Part shown: piece by piece, positions 43,216 through 51,898 of the stretch
How the letters are laid out: the number at the start of each line of letters is the position of its first letter
Numbering within the stretch: the first letter of the stretch is position 1
Assembly: GCA_026702755.1 (NCBI GenBank)
Contig: JAPPBX010000071.1
Coordinates: 33,090 to 97,089, forward strand
DNA from: Candidatus Poribacteria bacterium
GTDB taxonomy: Bacteria; Poribacteria; WGA-4E; WGA-3G
Reading direction: 5' to 3'
DNA length: 64,000 bases
Notes under the pieces: model-generated
The model's input: the letters and a program-made list of their open reading frames with translations, nothing else
The model's database searches: none
Told to the model about the DNA's origin: nothing
Position numbers and translations under genes: made by a program

Positions 43216-44545
43216 CATCTATACTTCGCAAGAAGTGATGGACAATCTGACAGTCTTATGTGATGAATACGGTGCCCGGTTCGCTGGAACGCCGGAGGAA
43301 CTTGAGGCTGCAAACTTTATTGCAGATTGTTTCAAACGATATGGACTCCAAAACGTTAGACTTGAGGATTATCCGTATGCGGGTTGGACGCGTGGCACGG
43401 CGACGCTTGAGGTGATTGAACCGATTCGTCGAACATTGCACTGCATTTCGCTCCCTTATTGCCCCGCTGGTGATATGACCACTGAACTTGTCTCTGCGGG
43501 ATATGGCAGCCCTGACGAATATAGTGCCCTCGGTAATGCCACCAATAAACTGGTTATGGCGAAAAGTGCCTCACCGCCCGATCTCGGCAGATGGGTACAT
43601 CGCAAGGAGAAATTTGAACGCGCCGTACTCGCTGGAGCGAGTGGCTTCATTTTTGTGAGTGAACATCCGGGTGTCGGTCCTGAGACGGGAAGCCTTCAAA
43701 ACGACAGACCCGCGCCTATTCCCGGCATATCCGTTTGCAAGGAGGATGGCGAATTCTTAGCGCGATTGATGGCACGCGGAAACGGGAAAGTAATACTGAA
43801 ACTTCAGACGACCGATGTCAACGAACCCCGCACCTCATGGAACGTCGTCGCAGATTTGCCCGGACGTGAGAACAGCGAAGAGATGGTGGTTGTTGGCTGC
43901 CACTACGATGGACACGATATTTCGCAAGGGGCGCACGATCCCGCTTCAGGGATGGTGTCCGTCATAGAAGCGGCGCGTGTTCTCTCTACCTACGCCGCTG
44001 ATTCGCTCAAGGGCACCGTTCGGTTCATCGCTTTCGGGACGGAAGAGATTGGGCTTACGGGTGCGTTTCGTTATGTCGATGCACATGCATCCGAATTAGA
44101 CAACATTCGGTTCATGCTCAATATGGATGCGGCAGGTGGTGCGAGCCGTAAAGGTATCGTCCTCCATCACTGGAACACGTTGGGACCTTTCTTCAACGAG
44201 GCGCGCGAGCAGATGCACGCCGAAATGCCGGTTGGACAAAAGGTGCATTCTTACTCCGACCATTTTCCATTCTTTCTCAAGGGTGTGCCTTCAAGCCATA
44301 TCGGTGACCCAGAGGCACCTCCCGGAGGTAGGGGGTTCGGTCACACCGCTTATGATACGTTAGACAAGGTGGAATTAGCGAATCTACGCGCTGCTAGTGC
44401 AACGGGTGCAAGGATAGCCCTCCGATGTGCGAACGCGGATGATTTTCCTGCGAAACGACGGGACGCAGCAGCGGTTCAAGAAATCGTTGATACGGACCCG
44501 GGGTTAGAGGGATATCGGATTTCGCTGAAGTTGACAAGCGGATAG
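43166..44545 (+). CDS. M28-family zinc aminopeptidase with PA domain
   Basis: 459 residues from ATG 43166, which begins the conserved part (MSKKNPYLQLDRQMVGDIYTSQEVMDNL) and overlaps the upstream gene. The di-zinc set is visible: H246 (GCHYDGHD), D258 (AHDPASG), E293/E294 (FGTEEIG), D321 (NMDAAGG) and H393 (GFGHTAYDT). Residues about 150-215 look like an inserted PA domain (AGASGFIFVSEHPGVGP). No signal peptide is seen, so it probably acts in the cytoplasm on peptides. Confidence 0.92.
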   Translation: MSKKNPYLQLDRQMVGDIYTSQEVMDNLTVLCDEYGARFAGTPEELEAANFIADCFKRYGLQNVRLEDYPYAGWTRGTATLEVIEPIRRTLHCISLPYCPAGDMTTELVSAGYGSPDEYSALGNATNKLVMAKSASPPDLGRWVHRKEKFERAVLAGASGFIFVSEHPGVGPETGSLQNDRPAPIPGISVCKEDGEFLARLMARGNGKVILKLQTTDVNEPRTSWNVVADLPGRENSEEMVVVGCHYDGHDISQGAHDPASGMVSVIEAARVLSTYAADSLKGTVRFIAFGTEEIGLTGAFRYVDAHASELDNIRFMLNMDAAGGASRKGIVLHHWNTLGPFFNEAREQMHAEMPVGQKVHSYSDHFPFFLKGVPSSHIGDPEAPPGGRGFGHTAYDTLDKVELANLRAASATGARIALRCANADDFPAKRRDAAAVQEIVDTDPGLEGYRISLKLTSG

Positions 44546-44587
44546 CAGGTAAGTTTTGAATCTTTGTGAGCTTACTAAAAAAAGATT

Positions 44588-46003
44588 ATGATACACTCAT
44601 GTTATCGCTATAGCTGCATTGCCCTGCTGTCATTGATTGCCTCAATACTTGTAGGTGTGTTTTGTCATCGTGCCTACAGTGCCGAATTCAGTCGGACGAC
44701 TGCACAGGACGCAGTCACAGCATCGCGGCGCACTGCGATTGTAACAGCGGTTGAAAACGCTAGTCCCGCGGTCGCTAACATCAGTGCTGTGCGCGAACAA
44801 CGAACTTCATCTGACGATTGGTTTTGGGGTGAAATTCCTATCACTCGTCCGCGCTCGCTTCGAGAAGTAGGTTCTGGAGTCATTGTTGACAAAAAAGGGT
44901 ATATCCTCACAAACCACCACGTCATTGAAGATGCAGACAGCATCACTGTCACGCTGTCTGATGGGCGGGAATTTGCAGCACAAGTCGTCGGATACGACTA
45001 TCTTTCAGATCTCGCACTATTGGAGATTAATACAGAAAATGTTTCGCTGCCAGAAATCGAGTGGGGAGATTCAGAATCCCTTTTGATAGGTGAATGGGTC
45101 GTCGCGATTGGAAATCCTTTTGGACTATCCACCGGAAACGCTCAACCCACAGTCACAGTCGGCATTGTGAGTGCAACGCAGCGTGCCCTCACTGTTGATA
45201 ACCGTTATCATGAAGATCTGATTCAGACAGATGCCTCGATTAATCCGGGGAACAGCGGTGGTGCCTTAGTAAACATATACGGGCAGCTTATCGGTATAAA
45301 CACTGTCATCCGTTCAACCAGTGGTGGTTCGCAAGGTGTCGGTTTCGCTATTCCGGTCAATAAAGCGAGAAGGGTGCTTAAACAGATTACCGAGTACGGC
45401 AGCGTCATCCCTCCCGACCTTTCCGTGGAGGCGCAGCCTATAACTGAAGGATTGGCAGAGAAGTTGTCGATATCGCGCAACACTGGGGTTTTGGTATCAG
45501 AAATAGAGAAACGGGGTCCTGTTGCTGACGCAGGTATTAAACGAGGAGATGTCATCGTATCCATTTCAGGACAGCGGATAAAGAGCGAAGGCGATTTTGA
45601 TGCGCTTACGCGTCTGCTTCCGCTCAATCAACCTGTCCAGTGTGAGTTCATCCGGCTTGGCAAAAAACGGCAGACTGAATTTACACTGAAAACCTTACAA
45701 TGGAGTTACACGCCTCCCGGATGGGGTTTAACAGTTGCCCAACCTGACAAAGAGATGGCACGTAAATATCAGCAACCCGGCGTTATCGTCACACATATTG
45801 AAAAAGACAGTGGATTGACGAACGTGCTGAGGCGCGGGGATTTCATTTATCAAATTGACGATACCAGAATTCATTCGCTTGAAATTTTTAAAATTGTGGA
45901 TGATTATATCCGCGACCAAAGTAGGACGGAAATCTATTTTGAGCGAGATGGTGTCCATAGAGTCATCCCTGTCACTTTTAATAGAAACAATCGGCGGAGA
46001 TAA
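44588..46003 (+). CDS. HtrA/DegP-type serine protease with two PDZ domains
   Basis: 471 residues with an N-terminal membrane helix or signal (SCIALLSLIASILVGVFC). The trypsin-like triad is H111 (ILTNHHVIE), D141 (LSDLALLEI) and S223 (NPGNSGGAL). Two PDZ-like domains follow (about 285-365, GVLVSEIEKRGPVADAGIKRGDVIVSI; about 375-460, GVIVTHIEKDSGLTNVLRRGDFIYQI). HtrA proteases degrade misfolded envelope proteins in the periplasm. Confidence 0.95.
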   Translation: MIHSCYRYSCIALLSLIASILVGVFCHRAYSAEFSRTTAQDAVTASRRTAIVTAVENASPAVANISAVREQRTSSDDWFWGEIPITRPRSLREVGSGVIVDKKGYILTNHHVIEDADSITVTLSDGREFAAQVVGYDYLSDLALLEINTENVSLPEIEWGDSESLLIGEWVVAIGNPFGLSTGNAQPTVTVGIVSATQRALTVDNRYHEDLIQTDASINPGNSGGALVNIYGQLIGINTVIRSTSGGSQGVGFAIPVNKARRVLKQITEYGSVIPPDLSVEAQPITEGLAEKLSISRNTGVLVSEIEKRGPVADAGIKRGDVIVSISGQRIKSEGDFDALTRLLPLNQPVQCEFIRLGKKRQTEFTLKTLQWSYTPPGWGLTVAQPDKEMARKYQQPGVIVTHIEKDSGLTNVLRRGDFIYQIDDTRIHSLEIFKIVDDYIRDQSRTEIYFERDGVHRVIPVTFNRNNRRR

Positions 46004-46085
46004 GTGTTTTTATAGTCTTAAACATCAACTCGTGCTTTAACACCTATAACGGAGGGTTTTTGCCTGGGTGTTTCTTCAAGTTGAT

Positions 46086-46350
46086 GGTTAAAGTTAACAA
46101 CTATCAGTTTTCAGTTAAGAGGTTTTGATGTAGCAATTTACCAGTTCTTGAAGTACTCCAAGTTGGGGTAGATGTTACAGAATGATTATCAGAGGGATAG
46201 CCATCAGCAATCAGCAGTCGGCAGTCAGCAATCAACAAAGGAATAGCAATCGGAAACCAAGAGAAGATGGAAACCTCTCCTTCTTTGCTGATAACCGCCC
46301 TTGCCGATAGCCACTGACAGCCGACAGCCGATAGCCGATAGCCATTAAAA
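46086..46350. repeat. heptanucleotide repeat cluster
   Basis: Several runs with 7-bp period: TATCAGTTTTCAGTTAAGAG at 46101, then CAGCAATCAGCAGTCGGCAG onwards at 46203, and in the opposite sense GCCGACAGCCGATAGCCGAT at 46321. They fill the 350-bp gap between the HtrA gene and the TPR gene, and I see no gene in it. About 46058-46080 also carries the reverse complement of GAAACACCCAGGCAAAA, related to 25091. Confidence 0.7.
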
Positions 46351-46353
46351 AAA

Positions 46354-47070
46354 ATGAAATTGCAACTACCGACACTTATCGCTGTTTGCCTTGCTATATT
46401 GCTAATTGGTGGCATGTATTTCTTTGGCAGAGACAAGGCAGAATTGGGAATCGCCGTCAATTTGGAAAGTGAAGAGTTCAAACAGATCCGCACACATGCC
46501 ACTGACGCGTTCAACGCGGGAAAACATCAACAAGCCATTGAACTCTACAGCACAGCGTTAAAGATGCGACCAGAAAACGCTGAGATCTATAATGACCTCG
46601 GTACCGTTTACTACGAGCAAGGACTCAAATACGCTGGACCGAGTTGGCCCTCATGGGAAAAGGAGTTAAGAGAGGAGTCTGTTGAAGAAGCCATCGCAGA
46701 ACTCAAACTCGCCATTGATAAAACAGGGTCGGGTGCCATCATACTCAAAACACGGGATGATGCCGTTGCCGATGCTGTTGAGGAAGAGGCAAAACAACTC
46801 GATGGAACCGTCTATAGGCAACGTTGGGAAAATGAAACAACGTTGAGCATTCTGATTGGGCAAACGAAAGTCTTCCTGTTACGAGCCCGCGATCATTACA
46901 TTCGTGCTTTAGATCTGAAACCGACGCACAGTGTTGCGTATCGTAACCTCGGTTCGTTTTATATGAAGGTGGGGAGAACCGACAAAGCACTTGACTATTA
47001 TCAGGAAGCGTATAAGTTAGATCCGAGGGATGATGAGTTGGAAGAATATCTGAATCAATTCAGAAAGTAA
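46354..47070 (+). CDS. membrane-anchored TPR protein
   Basis: 238 residues. One N-terminal helix (LIAVCLAILLIGGMYFFG) is followed by tetratricopeptide repeats at about 47-95 (ATDAFNAGKHQQAIELYSTALKMRPENAEIYNDLGTVYYEQG) and about 170-232 (RDHYIRALDLKPTHSVAYRNLGSFYMKVGRTDKALDYYQEAYKLDPRD). It is probably anchored in the inner membrane as an assembly platform. The ribosome site is poor because the heptad repeat ends just before the ATG. Confidence 0.85.
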   Translation: MKLQLPTLIAVCLAILLIGGMYFFGRDKAELGIAVNLESEEFKQIRTHATDAFNAGKHQQAIELYSTALKMRPENAEIYNDLGTVYYEQGLKYAGPSWPSWEKELREESVEEAIAELKLAIDKTGSGAIILKTRDDAVADAVEEEAKQLDGTVYRQRWENETTLSILIGQTKVFLLRARDHYIRALDLKPTHSVAYRNLGSFYMKVGRTDKALDYYQEAYKLDPRDDELEEYLNQFRK

Positions 47071-47074
47071 ATGG

Positions 47075-47235
47075 CTATCGGCTTTCGGCGAAGAGGCAAA
47101 GAGAATACAAGAGATAACTTTCTTCAACAATCTTTGTTCTCACCGCGAAGCATGCCGAAAGGATTGCAAAGCAATCCGCCCTGACTGCCATTCCTGTGGA
47201 AGGGTTTGGCTTGGGCGTTTCTTTAGCCGAGAAAC
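47075..47235. repeat. degenerate heptad / conserved intergenic repeat
   Basis: Opens GGCTATCGGCTTTCGGCGAAGAG and closes TTTCTTTAGCCGAGAAACAA. The middle contains GGGTTTGGCTTGGGCGTTTCTTTA, whose reverse complement resembles the GAAACACCCAAGCAAAA motif at 25091 and the motif at 46058. Confidence 0.5.
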
Positions 47236-47248
47236 AATAAATTAAAAA

Positions 47249-50200
47249 ATGCATCACAAACGCTGCCCAAATTGTGGGTTTTTGAATCCGTCGTTCAAAT
47301 TTTGCGGTGAATGTGGCACGTCGCTTAGTGATTCGTCACATTCGCGTCAAGTTCCAACAGTAGACACCGCTGCGATGGAGCAGGCATTACCATACGGGGC
47401 AGAACGCCGCCAGTTAACAGTCCTTTTCTGTGATATTGTGGACTCCACCGCATTCACCGAAAAATTGGATCCCGAAGAACTCCGAAACCTCTTAGAGGTG
47501 TATCGGACGTGTGTCATGGAGGTGGTTTTAGCACAAAACGGGCATATTGCGCGCTACTTTGGTGATGGTATCCTCGTCTATTTCGGATACCCGATTACAC
47601 ACGAAGATGCGGCACACCGTGCCGTGAGAGCCGCGTTAGGTATCGTTGCCGCTATAGAAACGCTGAATCCATATCTCCAAACGACTTTCGGCGTAGAAAT
47701 TAAAGTGCGGATCAGCATTGATACAGGACGTGTTGTCGTCTGGCATATCTCAGGACAGGAAGTTCCGGAAGCAATTGACATCGTAGGAAAAACGCCGAAT
47801 GTAGCGGCGAGGATGGAAAAACTGGCGACACCGAACAGCGTTGTGATTGGTGATACAACACATCAATTGGTTGAGGGCTTTTTTAAGTGCGATGCGCTCG
47901 GTGCGTCTGTGCTCCGCGGTATTTCGCAGCCCGTGAACATCTATCAGGTGTTAGGTGAAATCCCGGTACAGAGTCGGTTGGACATCGCCAGCGAGAGTGG
48001 ATTGACCCCGTTTATCGGACGGGAACGCGAGGTTGAACGCCTCAAAGAAGGTTGGGCACAAGTGCTTGAAGCGAAAGGGCAAGCTCTTCTTATTGAGGGT
48101 GAAGCCGGAATCGGAAAGTCGCGATGTGTACAGATGATTCAGGCGTACGTCGATCAGCATTCGGAGGCAGTTACCTTAGAAGGTAGGTGCTCGCCCTATT
48201 ATCAGAACAGTCCACTCTATCCGATCCTTTCGCTGTTTCAAGAACACGTTGTGCAGTTCATAAGTACTGATACTGCAGAGACAAGACTCGAAAAACTCGA
48301 AAATTTGTTGCGTGACTATACCGGACAAGATACTGAGGCACAAGCAGATATGCCGGAAACGCTGCCTCTCCTTGCTGAATTATTGGAGATACCTTTTGAG
48401 GTCCAACGACAAACAGAAACCGGCATCGGTGCTCGTCCTTACGGTAGACCAGTCGAACAAGAGACATATCCATCAGGGTGGGGCGGTAGACAGCGACGGC
48501 AACAGACGTTGGAAGTGCTTGTCCAAGTGATGCTGAAGATGTCGGAGCAGAAACCGATACTTTTTGTCGTAGAGGACCTTCACTGGATCGATCCGTCCAG
48601 TATAGAATTCCTTACACTCTTAATCTCAAGAATCGAAAACGCTCGAATTTTCACAGTCCTGTCCTATCGTTCTGAAACACGACATTTTCGACAGAGTGCC
48701 CAATCAGATGAAGACGGAAACCCACAGACAACTTCCGACGGGAATGGGACAAACACCGCCTTAGATAGAGAAATTCTGGAACAACTTCTGCAACCGGCAT
48801 GGGCGAACGCACTGCCGTTGGCGGCACTCACGCCTCCTCAGGTGGAGACAATGATTCAGCACGTCGTAGGCGACACACCACTGCCATCAAATTTATTGAC
48901 GCGCATCGTTGAAATGACTGAAGGCGTACCTCTGTTCGTTGAAGAACTCACCCAGACGATGCTTGAAGGTGACGCGTTGGCACTGTCTTCTGATACGTTG
49001 GACACGACGAGTCCACAACCTCAAACAGTGGAGGTGCCTGTAACACTACAAGACTTGCTGACAGCACGACTCGATGAACTCGGCACTTCAAAAGAGATCG
49101 TCCAACTCGGTGCAACGCTCGGCAGAGAGTGGACAGCCGAATTACTTCACGAAATTGCGTCCGGTGTCAATCTGGAACATCAGATTTTCACTGATTTCGC
49201 ATCTCTGAAAGATGAATTGGATAAATTAGTCAACGCCTACATTCTCAATCGCAATGAGATGGTTGACAATCAGTTCCGCTATACGTTCAGACACCCACTT
49301 CTGCGTGAGACGGCTTATCAATCGCTGTTAAAAAGCAGACGTCAGCAATACCATCAGCAGATTGCCAAGGTGCTGCGGAGCGGAGACGGTTTCCAACCAG
49401 AGCTCGTTGCCTATCATTACACCGAAGCCGGGCTGCTTGAAAAAGCTGCTGACTATTGGTATCGCGCAGCACATCGTGCGTTAGAGCGTTCCGCAAATGT
49501 GGAGGGCGTTCGTCACATTATGCAGGGGCTTGCCGCACTTGAAACACTTTCGACTGACGTTAGCACACCAGAACAACAGATGGTTTCCATTGAGCAACGG
49601 GAGTTAGAGTTACAAACAACACTCGGTACAGCACTGATTGCGACCAAGGGATACGCCTCTCCAGAGGTGGAAGCCGCCTATACGCGTGCGCGGGAACTTC
49701 TTGAGATACTTGAAAAAACGGAAGAGACCTATGCAAAAGATGAATCGGATGTTCTGCTGGATCGAATAAAAGATCTTCGCTTTCCAGTGCTGTTTGGGTT
49801 ATGGCTCTCTCAGCTGGTACGCGGACGGCTTCTCTCCGCACGCGAACTCGGTGAAGCCTGTCTCGCTATTGCCAAACAGACAGAAGACCAAGCATTTGAA
49901 GTTGAAGCATATCGCGCACTTGGCGCGACACTCTACTACCTGAGTGAATTCAACAGTGCCTTGGCACATTTGGAAGCAGGCATTGAACGTTATCAGCCGC
50001 AGCACCATCCGGTTCCAGCGTTTCTTCACTATGTAGCGGAACCCGGGATGACGCTTCTTTCCTATTCTGCGCCACTCTTATGGTGCCTCGGTTACCCGAC
50101 ACAAGCGGAAGAGCGGATTAATGCGGCGGTGGTAATAGGAAAGAACACGAACCACCCTTTCAGTGAGGCGGTGTCGCTCCATTTTAAAACCGTGCTTTAT

Positions 50201-50884
50201 CAGTATCAAGGCAAGGTAGAGAAGGTAGATCCCGCTGCGACACAGATGCTACAGATATGTCAGGAACACGGATTTTCCGCCTGGGAAGCCGCAGCAACGG
50301 TGCTGAAGGGTTGGGCACTCGCAGAGCAAGACTGCTTTGAAGAAGGCATCGCGATAATTCGTAAAGGCATCGCTGCTTGGGAAGAGACAAGGGGTGAACT
50401 ACTCCTGCCCCTTTTTCTCGCGCTCCTTGCCCAAGCATATCAACGGGCGGGGCAATACAGTTTAGCCTTACAAACACTTGATTCCGCATTATGTGTCACC
50501 ACGCGCACAGGAGAACGGACCTATGCTGCAGAACTCGCACGACGGAAGGGCGAACTTTGTTTTATCCTTGCCGAGAAAGTTGAGGCTGTTAGCAAGGAGA
50601 ACACGGCATCAACTGTTGCACAAGCCGAATCCCATTTTCAGGAAGCATTGACAGTAGCACGACAACAAAGCGCAAAATCGTGGGAACTCCGAGCGGCACT
50701 CAGTTTAAGCGAATTATGGCGGACACAGAATCGGGGTGAAGACGCATACAATCTACTAAAACCGATATATACGTGGTTCTCAGAAGGTTTTGATACGAAG
50801 GACCTTGTGCGTGCGAAAGCACTCTTAAAGGAGTTGGAGGTTTTTGCACCTGTTCCGAAACCAGATGAAGAAAGTCGCATTTAA
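47249..50884 (+). CDS. zinc ribbon / class III cyclase / AAA ATPase / TPR signalling protein
   Basis: 1211 residues. A zinc ribbon opens it (CPNCGFLNPSFKFCGECG, 6-23). A class III nucleotidyl cyclase domain follows (about 45-230) with metal Asp residues D62 (LFCDIVDST) and D106 (YFGDGILVYFG) and the N...R pair in NVAARME. An AAA_16-type ATPase begins at about 250 (FIGREREVERL), Walker A GEAGIGKS (284-291), Walker B ILFVVEDLHWIDPSS. From about 680 it is TPR-like helices. Large cyclase-ATPase-TPR proteins are known in several phyla; the activating signal is not known. The 5' leader is short and lacks a strong ribosome site. Confidence 0.93.
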   Translation: MHHKRCPNCGFLNPSFKFCGECGTSLSDSSHSRQVPTVDTAAMEQALPYGAERRQLTVLFCDIVDSTAFTEKLDPEELRNLLEVYRTCVMEVVLAQNGHIARYFGDGILVYFGYPITHEDAAHRAVRAALGIVAAIETLNPYLQTTFGVEIKVRISIDTGRVVVWHISGQEVPEAIDIVGKTPNVAARMEKLATPNSVVIGDTTHQLVEGFFKCDALGASVLRGISQPVNIYQVLGEIPVQSRLDIASESGLTPFIGREREVERLKEGWAQVLEAKGQALLIEGEAGIGKSRCVQMIQAYVDQHSEAVTLEGRCSPYYQNSPLYPILSLFQEHVVQFISTDTAETRLEKLENLLRDYTGQDTEAQADMPETLPLLAELLEIPFEVQRQTETGIGARPYGRPVEQETYPSGWGGRQRRQQTLEVLVQVMLKMSEQKPILFVVEDLHWIDPSSIEFLTLLISRIENARIFTVLSYRSETRHFRQSAQSDEDGNPQTTSDGNGTNTALDREILEQLLQPAWANALPLAALTPPQVETMIQHVVGDTPLPSNLLTRIVEMTEGVPLFVEELTQTMLEGDALALSSDTLDTTSPQPQTVEVPVTLQDLLTARLDELGTSKEIVQLGATLGREWTAELLHEIASGVNLEHQIFTDFASLKDELDKLVNAYILNRNEMVDNQFRYTFRHPLLRETAYQSLLKSRRQQYHQQIAKVLRSGDGFQPELVAYHYTEAGLLEKAADYWYRAAHRALERSANVEGVRHIMQGLAALETLSTDVSTPEQQMVSIEQRELELQTTLGTALIATKGYASPEVEAAYTRARELLEILEKTEETYAKDESDVLLDRIKDLRFPVLFGLWLSQLVRGRLLSARELGEACLAIAKQTEDQAFEVEAYRALGATLYYLSEFNSALAHLEAGIERYQPQHHPVPAFLHYVAEPGMTLLSYSAPLLWCLGYPTQAEERINAAVVIGKNTNHPFSEAVSLHFKTVLYQYQGKVEKVDPAATQMLQICQEHGFSAWEAAATVLKGWALAEQDCFEEGIAIIRKGIAAWEETRGELLLPLFLALLAQAYQRAGQYSLALQTLDSALCVTTRTGERTYAAELARRKGELCFILAEKVEAVSKENTASTVAQAESHFQEALTVARQQSAKSWELRAALSLSELWRTQNRGEDAYNLLKPIYTWFSEGFDTKDLVRAKALLKELEVFAPVPKPDEESRI

Positions 50885-50896
50885 AAGGGTGAAGAT

Positions 50897-51757
50897 ATGA
50901 GACTTGGCGTTGTTGGACTCTGCGGTGACTTCCGCACACTCACATCAGAAGAGATCGAAAACATTAAGGGTTTGGAATTTACGGGTTTGAGTTTCCATTT
51001 CCGCAGCGCGGAGGTTCCATCCGTGCCACAAGACGCTTGCACGCGTTGCGCAGAAATGTTAGAATCTGCGAAACTTGACCTTGTCCAATTCGGGATTACT
51101 TATGAGGAGTGCCTCTTTCATCCAGATGTCGCGGTACGAGAAGCAGCGATTGCAAGCGTTCAGCGCGGCATGGCACTTGCCGTCTCTCTCGGTGCACTCC
51201 ACTATCTGTTTCGTCCGGGGAGTCTCAATCCTGATGGTGCTTGGACATCCCATCGGGATAACTATCTCTCAGAATCGATGGAACGGTTGATCGAGACTTT
51301 GAAACCGATTGCGGAACATGCCGAACAGCAAGAACTGACGCTTGTTATGGAAACACACGCCGTTTCTATTATGGGTTCACCGGAAACCTGTCGAGAAGTC
51401 GTGGAACGGGTGGGTTCCGAGAGGCTTCGCATCGTCATGGATTTTGTCAATCACTTTCAGACGCTCCGGCAGGTTTATGACAGTGAAGATCGTCTGAATC
51501 ACATTTTTGACGTGATGGGTCCCGTCGCACCGATGGCGCATATCAAAGACATCAGCGTTCAGAACGGCTTGGTACTCCACCTCAATGAAGAGGTCCCCGG
51601 TGAGGGTGAATTGGCACTTGGTGTAGCGTTAAAACGTTTCGATGCACGCTATCCAGACGGCTATGGACTGATAGAACATCTCCCCGCTGAGAAGATTCCG
51701 CTTGCGAATGCGAACGTTCGGCGAATTGCCGCCGAAAACGGAGTGAATATCTACTAA
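50897..51757 (+). CDS. sugar phosphate isomerase/epimerase-like TIM barrel protein
   Basis: 286 residues starting 13 bp after the cyclase gene, so likely in the same operon. The xylose-isomerase-like TIM barrel pattern is seen: LTLVMETHAVSIMGSPETCREVV, RIVMDFVNHFQTL, PMAHIKDISVQNG and GYGLIEHLPAEK, supplying the usual Glu, Asp/His and Glu metal ligands. Members isomerise or epimerise sugars or inositols, or cut sugar bonds; the substrate is unknown. Confidence 0.88.
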   Translation: MRLGVVGLCGDFRTLTSEEIENIKGLEFTGLSFHFRSAEVPSVPQDACTRCAEMLESAKLDLVQFGITYEECLFHPDVAVREAAIASVQRGMALAVSLGALHYLFRPGSLNPDGAWTSHRDNYLSESMERLIETLKPIAEHAEQQELTLVMETHAVSIMGSPETCREVVERVGSERLRIVMDFVNHFQTLRQVYDSEDRLNHIFDVMGPVAPMAHIKDISVQNGLVLHLNEEVPGEGELALGVALKRFDARYPDGYGLIEHLPAEKIPLANANVRRIAAENGVNIY

Positions 51758-51872
51758 CAGTTATTAGTTATCGGCTATCAGTTATCAGTTAAAGAGGTGT
51801 CTTGTGGAGGTAACCCTTAGGAGCATTGCCACAAGGCTTCTTAACTGACAACTGACAACCGATAACTATTCC
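51758..51872. repeat. heptanucleotide fold-back element
   Basis: Left arm ...GTTATCGGCTATCAGTTATC... and right arm ...ACTGACAACTGACAACCGAT... are inverted copies with 7-bp period. Inside them CTTGTGG and CCACAAG also pair. The whole gap can fold back on itself. Confidence 0.75.
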
Positions 51873-51898
51873 TCCCATGAGAAAAGGAGGGTTGAATC

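Noticed and set aside
46086..46350. Possible CRISPR array because of short regular repeats
   Set aside because: Units are only 7 bp, degenerate and without unique spacers; no cas genes in the window.
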